Source of the DNA: CAXPZW01 sp049594615 | GTDB lineage: Bacteria > Bacteroidota > Bacteroidia > Flavobacteriales_D > Sanyastnellaceae | NCBI GenBank assembly: GCA_049594615.1 | Contig: JBMYJR010000002.1 | Span: forward strand, 69,962 to 133,961 | Length of the DNA: 64,000 nt | Reading direction: 5' to 3' | Notes under the pieces: generated by a model | Told to the model about the DNA's origin: nothing | What the model saw: only the letters and a program-made list of their open reading frames with translations | Databases searched by the model: none | In this document: in pieces, positions 60,847 through 64,000 of the stretch | How the letters are laid out: the number at the start of each line of letters is the position of its first letter | How positions within the stretch are numbered: position 1 is the first letter of the stretch | Position numbers and translations under genes: made by a program

Positions 60847-61873
60847 AGTTTTCAATGCGTATGCGTCGGCCGTTTTCGTTGTAGAAAGTGACCTCGCCGT
60901 CGAGTTTGCCGTCGAGGTAGTCGCCTTCTCGCTTGACCATACGGCCGATCAATCGTTCGCGATATTCTAGCGGGATGCCGGGTGCATCTGAATCGATGGG
61001 TTCGCGGATCCATTCGCCCACATCGTAATATTCGACAAAGGGACCGTTGAGCACCCCTTCTTCATAGCTCAGGCTATCGCTGGGAATACCGCTCTCAAAA
61101 TAGTTCAGAAACCCGCCGTTGTGACGTTTTTCAGTCACCTTTTCTCCAGCTTTGTAAAGGGTGGAGATTTCCAGCGAGCCGTCAGCATGGAATTTCATCC
61201 ACGTACCGTCCTTGAGTCCCGTCTTGTAATTGCCGCGTATTTCGCTCACCCCGCTCGGGTATTTGAGCTCGTATTTGCCATCCAGTTGGCCGGCGGCGTA
61301 GTTGCCCTGGCTTTTGACTTTGCCGCGTTCGTAATACTCGGTAAAGGGCCCCTGTTGGAGGCTGTCCACAAAGGTTTCTTCCTTGTAGAGTTTGCCGCTG
61401 GGATAATAGGTTTGGCATTTGCCGTTAGGCAAGTCACGCTGGAAGTCTTGGGTGGAACGCAGCCGTCCGGCTTCGTCGTAGAACTTCCAGATCCCGGATT
61501 TTTGCCGATGAACGTAGCGCCCTTCGGCGCGTATGGTGCCGTCCAAGTCGTATTTGTGTCCGGTGATGGTGGCGGGTGTGTCGCCGATGAGGTGGATTTC
61601 GCGGACCACGCCGTCCTTGTCGTAGTCGTACCAAAAGAATTCGGTACGTGGCTTGGGTGCGCCGTTTTCAAATTCCCCTGAATAGTAGATGTGGCCGTTT
61701 TCGAAGGTGCGGTAGTGCAGGCCATCGGGCTTGGGACGCTCACGGTTGTTGATGTAATAATCGGTACCGGCCTCCCCAACAGGGGGCCACGTATGTTGCG
61801 CAGAGGCACACACAGAAAGCATCCAGACCAAAGCCAGAAGTGGGAAAGAGAAACGGGCGATTCGTTTTTCCAT
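60809..61873 (-). CDS. Exported MORN-repeat protein (YwqK-like)
   Basis: Protein of 354 residues with signal peptide (MEKRIARFSFPLLALVWML, ending CASAQ). The mature part is made of MORN-variant repeats with the G-x-W-x-x-Y/F-x-x-x-G-x-L-x-x-x-x-x-Y pattern, for example KSGIWKFYDEAGRLRSTQDF, NGKCQTYYPSGKLYKEETF, QGPFTEYYERGKVKSQGNY and DGEVTFYNENGRRIRIENY. Proteins of this kind are often called YwqK-family antitoxins, but this one is exported and has no toxin gene beside it. The ATG at 61873 is selected for the signal peptide; the frame is open further up. Confidence 0.82.
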   Translation of the reverse strand: MEKRIARFSFPLLALVWMLSVCASAQHTWPPVGEAGTDYYINNRERPKPDGLHYRTFENGHIYYSGEFENGAPKPRTEFFWYDYDKDGVVREIHLIGDTPATITGHKYDLDGTIRAEGRYVHRQKSGIWKFYDEAGRLRSTQDFQRDLPNGKCQTYYPSGKLYKEETFVDSLQQGPFTEYYERGKVKSQGNYAAGQLDGKYELKYPSGVSEIRGNYKTGLKDGTWMKFHADGSLEISTLYKAGEKVTEKRHNGGFLNYFESGIPSDSLSYEEGVLNGPFVEYYDVGEWIREPIDSDAPGIPLEYRERLIGRMVKREGDYLDGKLDGEVTFYNENGRRIRIENYVEGELVETEEF

Positions 61874-62065
61874 ACAGCAAGTTGTACCGGCCCAAGTTGC
61901 AAATCCGAGGCCACGATTTGAAACCTCAACGTCAACGGTTTTCCACATGTTGCCAATGCGAACAAGATCAGCGGTTTCTGCACCACCAGGCACTAGGAGT
62001 TTCGTACTTTCGCGCCCGGTTCGAGTCGGAAGTGCTCGGACCTGAACATTCTAAATCCACACCCC

Positions 62066-62989
62066 ATGAAAGTGACGGTTGTTGGCGCCGGTAACGTAGG
62101 TGCCACCTGTGCAAACGTTCTGGCCACCCGCGAGGTGGTGAACGAAGTTGTTCTCCTAGACATCAAAGAAGGCTTCGCCGAAGGCAAAGCCCTCGACATT
62201 TGGGAAACTTCTCCCATCAACCTGTACGACACCCGTACCGTAGGCAGCACCAACGACTATAGCAAAACGGCCGACTCAGAAGTGGTGGTGATCACCTCGG
62301 GCCTCCCACGCAAGCCAGGGATGAGCCGCGACGATTTGATTTCGACCAACGCCGGCATTGTGTCGAGTGTGACCGAAAACGTCCTCAAGCACTCACCCAA
62401 CGCCATCCTGATCATCGTATCCAACCCGTTGGACGTGATGACCTACTGCGCATACCTGAACGCCAAGGTAGACAGCAAGCGCGTGTTTGGCATGGCCGGT
62501 GTGTTGGACACCGCACGATACCGTTCGTTCCTCGCTGAGGAGCTGAACGTATCTCCCAAAGACATCCAAGCGGTACTGATGGGGGGGCACGGCGACACCA
62601 TGGTGCCGCTCCCACGCTACACCACCGTTGCTGGTATTCCTGTCACCGAGCTGATCGACAGCGACAAATTGGACGCCATTGTTGAGCGCACCAAAAAAGG
62701 CGGCGGCGAGATCGTCAACCTGCTGGGCACTTCGGCGTGGTACGCACCGGGTGCTGCCGCGGCTCAAATGGTAGAAGCCGTGGTGAAAGACCAAAAACGT
62801 ATCTTCCCTTGCTGTGCTTGGTTGGAAGGCGAGTACGGCATGAAGGACATCTACTTGGGTGTACCTGTTAAGCTTGGTAAAAACGGCATCGAAAAAATCA
62901 TTGAACTGGACCTCAATGCCGACGAGAAGGCGCTTTTGGAGACCTCAGCCGAACACGTGCGTGAGGTGATGGCCATCTTGGACAAGTAA
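62066..62989 (+). CDS. mdh: Malate dehydrogenase
   Basis: Oxidises malate to oxaloacetate with NAD in the citric acid cycle. The 307-residue protein is the LDH-like form: cofactor motif VVGAGNVGATCA, LDIKEG after strand 2, substrate loop GLPRKPGMSRDDL with the Arg that selects malate over lactate, IIVSNPLDVMTY, and the catalytic H175 in MGGHGDTMVP. A TACTTTCG element (one mismatch to the -7 consensus) sits about 50 bases upstream. A clear terminator (63007-63038) follows. Confidence 0.95.
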   Translation: MKVTVVGAGNVGATCANVLATREVVNEVVLLDIKEGFAEGKALDIWETSPINLYDTRTVGSTNDYSKTADSEVVVITSGLPRKPGMSRDDLISTNAGIVSSVTENVLKHSPNAILIIVSNPLDVMTYCAYLNAKVDSKRVFGMAGVLDTARYRSFLAEELNVSPKDIQAVLMGGHGDTMVPLPRYTTVAGIPVTELIDSDKLDAIVERTKKGGGEIVNLLGTSAWYAPGAAAAQMVEAVVKDQKRIFPCCAWLEGEYGMKDIYLGVPVKLGKNGIEKIIELDLNADEKALLETSAEHVREVMAILDK

Positions 62990-63268
62990 TTCCATTCCCA
63001 CCATAGAAAAAGCCGCATCCTTTGGGTGCGGCTTTTTTAGTGCTGTTCGGCGGCGTTCGCCAATGGGTAAGCCGCAGGTGCATGTGCCCGGCCTGGAGTG
63101 TGCCTTGCTAGTACGTGAAGGCCGCACGCAGAGCGTCAAACCTCAACTGCGCCAAATGCTGGATGAGTGAGGTGTTGGCCTTTAAAGGCAAGTCCATGTG
63201 GGTGAAGCTGTGGGCCTAGACGTCGAAGGCTGTAGAGGCCTGTTCCAAGTTTAACCCACCTGAGAAAA
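62990..63268. other. Intergenic region with mdh terminator and possible gene remnant
   Basis: After the terminator, a 35-codon frame (63063-63170, MGKPQVHVPGLECALLVREG at the start) has protein-like composition, and a second short piece in another frame (63172-63219, AFKGKSMWVKLWA) follows directly. This may be a decayed gene, but no family is recognised and it is too short to call. Confidence 0.35.
63007..63038 (+). terminator. Terminator of mdh
   Basis: AAAAAGCCGCATCC TTT GGGTGCGGCTTTTTT, with one T-G wobble pair, 17 bases after the mdh stop. Also usable for minus-strand transcripts. Confidence 0.9.
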
Positions 63269-64000
63269 TCAGGGTTGTTTTACCCAACGGGCGGTGTGCT
63301 GGGTTCCGTCGTGGATCCATCGAATGAGGTAGCAGCCGGCGGGCAATCCTTGGGTGTACATCGTGTGCCGCACCGAAGTGGGGAAGTCACGCGCCACCAG
63401 TCTTCCTTCGAGGGTGCGGATTTCAAGCAGGCCTCCAGCGCTGGGCGCAGGCAATGCCACGGTGAATTGATCGCTGCCAGGGTTGGGGTACGCCTGCATT
63501 TGGGCTTCAGGAATGCCGAGTTCTTGCAAGTTCACCAACACGTCACCGCCTTGGAAGTAGGAGAGGCCTCCTGCGCGGTTGCCCACCACGTAGTCCAAGG
63601 TGTCGTCTTGGTTGAAGTCGTACACCAATGGTGCAGCATAGGTCCCTTCCCAAATGTCAAAGAAGACCTCTTCCAGGGTGGTGAAGGTTGCCTCAAAATT
63701 GCCTTGCACGTTCCCAAAACGGTTGGTGTAGCCCACCTCGCTGCCGATGAGCAGTTCCCATTGGCCCTCAGGGTTGATGTACATGTGAGGCACACTGTAG
63801 CCGTTGATGCCTAAGAAGTTGCTGGCCACCACATCGCCGATGGTGTCAATCTGGTGCTCAAAACTGAAGACGGTGGCCGTGCCCACGTTCTCGATGTAGT
63901 TGACGTTGCCGTTTTTTTCGCCCACCAGCAGGTCCAAAAGGTCGTCTCCGTTGCAATCCCAGAGCTGGGGCGTGGAGAATTGCCCCACGTCCAGGTTGCC
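63269..64000 (-). CDS. C-terminal part of an FG-GAP/VCBS-type protein with T9SS type A sorting domain (partial)
   Basis: The frame is open to the window edge, so only the last 243 residues are seen. It contains calcium-type repeats DCNGDDLLDLLVGEKNGNVN and DFNQDDTLDYVVGNRAGGL, the VCBS/FG-GAP pattern of integrin-like propellers, then a C-terminal sorting domain with QAYPNPGSDQFTVALP, RTLEGRLVARDF and LPAGCYLIRWI. It is therefore a secreted or surface-bound protein; the rest of the gene and its function lie outside the window. Confidence 0.88.
   Translation of the reverse strand, partial: GNLDVGQFSTPQLWDCNGDDLLDLLVGEKNGNVNYIENVGTATVFSFEHQIDTIGDVVASNFLGINGYSVPHMYINPEGQWELLIGSEVGYTNRFGNVQGNFEATFTTLEEVFFDIWEGTYAAPLVYDFNQDDTLDYVVGNRAGGLSYFQGGDVLVNLQELGIPEAQMQAYPNPGSDQFTVALPAPSAGGLLEIRTLEGRLVARDFPTSVRHTMYTQGLPAGCYLIRWIHDGTQHTARWVKQP

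Noticed and set aside
60809..61873. Toxin-antitoxin locus suggested by the MORN/YwqK-like repeats
   Set aside because: The protein is exported and has no toxin beside it, so the antitoxin label is not supported.

Overview
The window is a 64 kb piece of a chromosome from a member of the Bacteroidota, most likely a free-living Flavobacteriales-type organism of moderately high GC. The signs are: type IX secretion (T9SS) C-terminal sorting domains of both A and B type on several secreted proteins; Bacteroidota-restricted families (DUF5606, DUF4294, DUF4199, short AMP nucleosidase, single-domain HsdR_N protein); repeated -7 promoter elements of the form TAnnTTTG; and an SRP RNA with a Bacteroidota-like apical loop. 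Genus cannot be fixed from sequence reading alone. No tRNA, rRNA, insertion sequence, prophage or CRISPR array was seen, so this looks like ordinary chromosome with a secretion-rich accessory part.

Layout. 1-6.9 kb: topoisomerase IV (parE partial, parC), a lipoprotein GH13 amylase, methylglyoxal synthase and prmC. 7-13.2 kb: TonB-dependent receptor, divergent Nramp-type transporter, Thr-type asparaginase lipoprotein, T9SS-exported two-module binding protein. 13.2-22.5 kb: DUF5606, HsdR_N protein, amn, holA, a cytochrome c maturation operon ccmBCDEF with a CXXXY-type CcmE, then a DUF2520 Rossmann protein and a KdsC-like phosphatase. 22.5-28.2 kb: two sensor kinases, a NarL-type response regulator and a small coupled protein. 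28.4-36.6 kb: sirtuin, two beta-helix surface proteins (one with a dockerin-like end), a large periplasmic-propeller receptor with an adenylate cyclase output, DUF4294. 36.6-44.5 kb: accC, an SDR, the SRP RNA gene (ffs), DUF4199 plus glycosyltransferase, a Cys-repeat T9SS protein and mnmA. 44.6-54.5 kb: CheY-like regulator, ECF sigma factor, membrane-spanning PKD protein that probably acts as its anti-sigma partner, and two giant T9SS type-B surface proteins. 54.6-64 kb: M1 peptidase - BioY - M1 peptidase, SAM methyltransferase, MORN-repeat protein plus lipoprotein, malate dehydrogenase, and the end of another T9SS protein.

How parts fit together. Much of the window is envelope biology: proteins exported by Sec, then T9SS, with regulators that span or face the periplasm (two histidine kinases, the propeller-cyclase, the sigma/PKD pair). 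The ccm operon makes c-type cytochromes but lacks ccmA, ccmG and ccmH here. The most promising observations are (i) promoter elements placed so close to start codons that the SRP RNA promoter, used as an internal ruler, predicts leaderless mRNAs; (ii) the sigma/PKD/giant-adhesin cluster; (iii) the propeller-linked adenylate cyclase beside beta-helix surface proteins; (iv) an Nramp-fold transporter lacking the canonical metal site; (v) GTGTGCGC-containing hairpins at four gene 3-prime ends.
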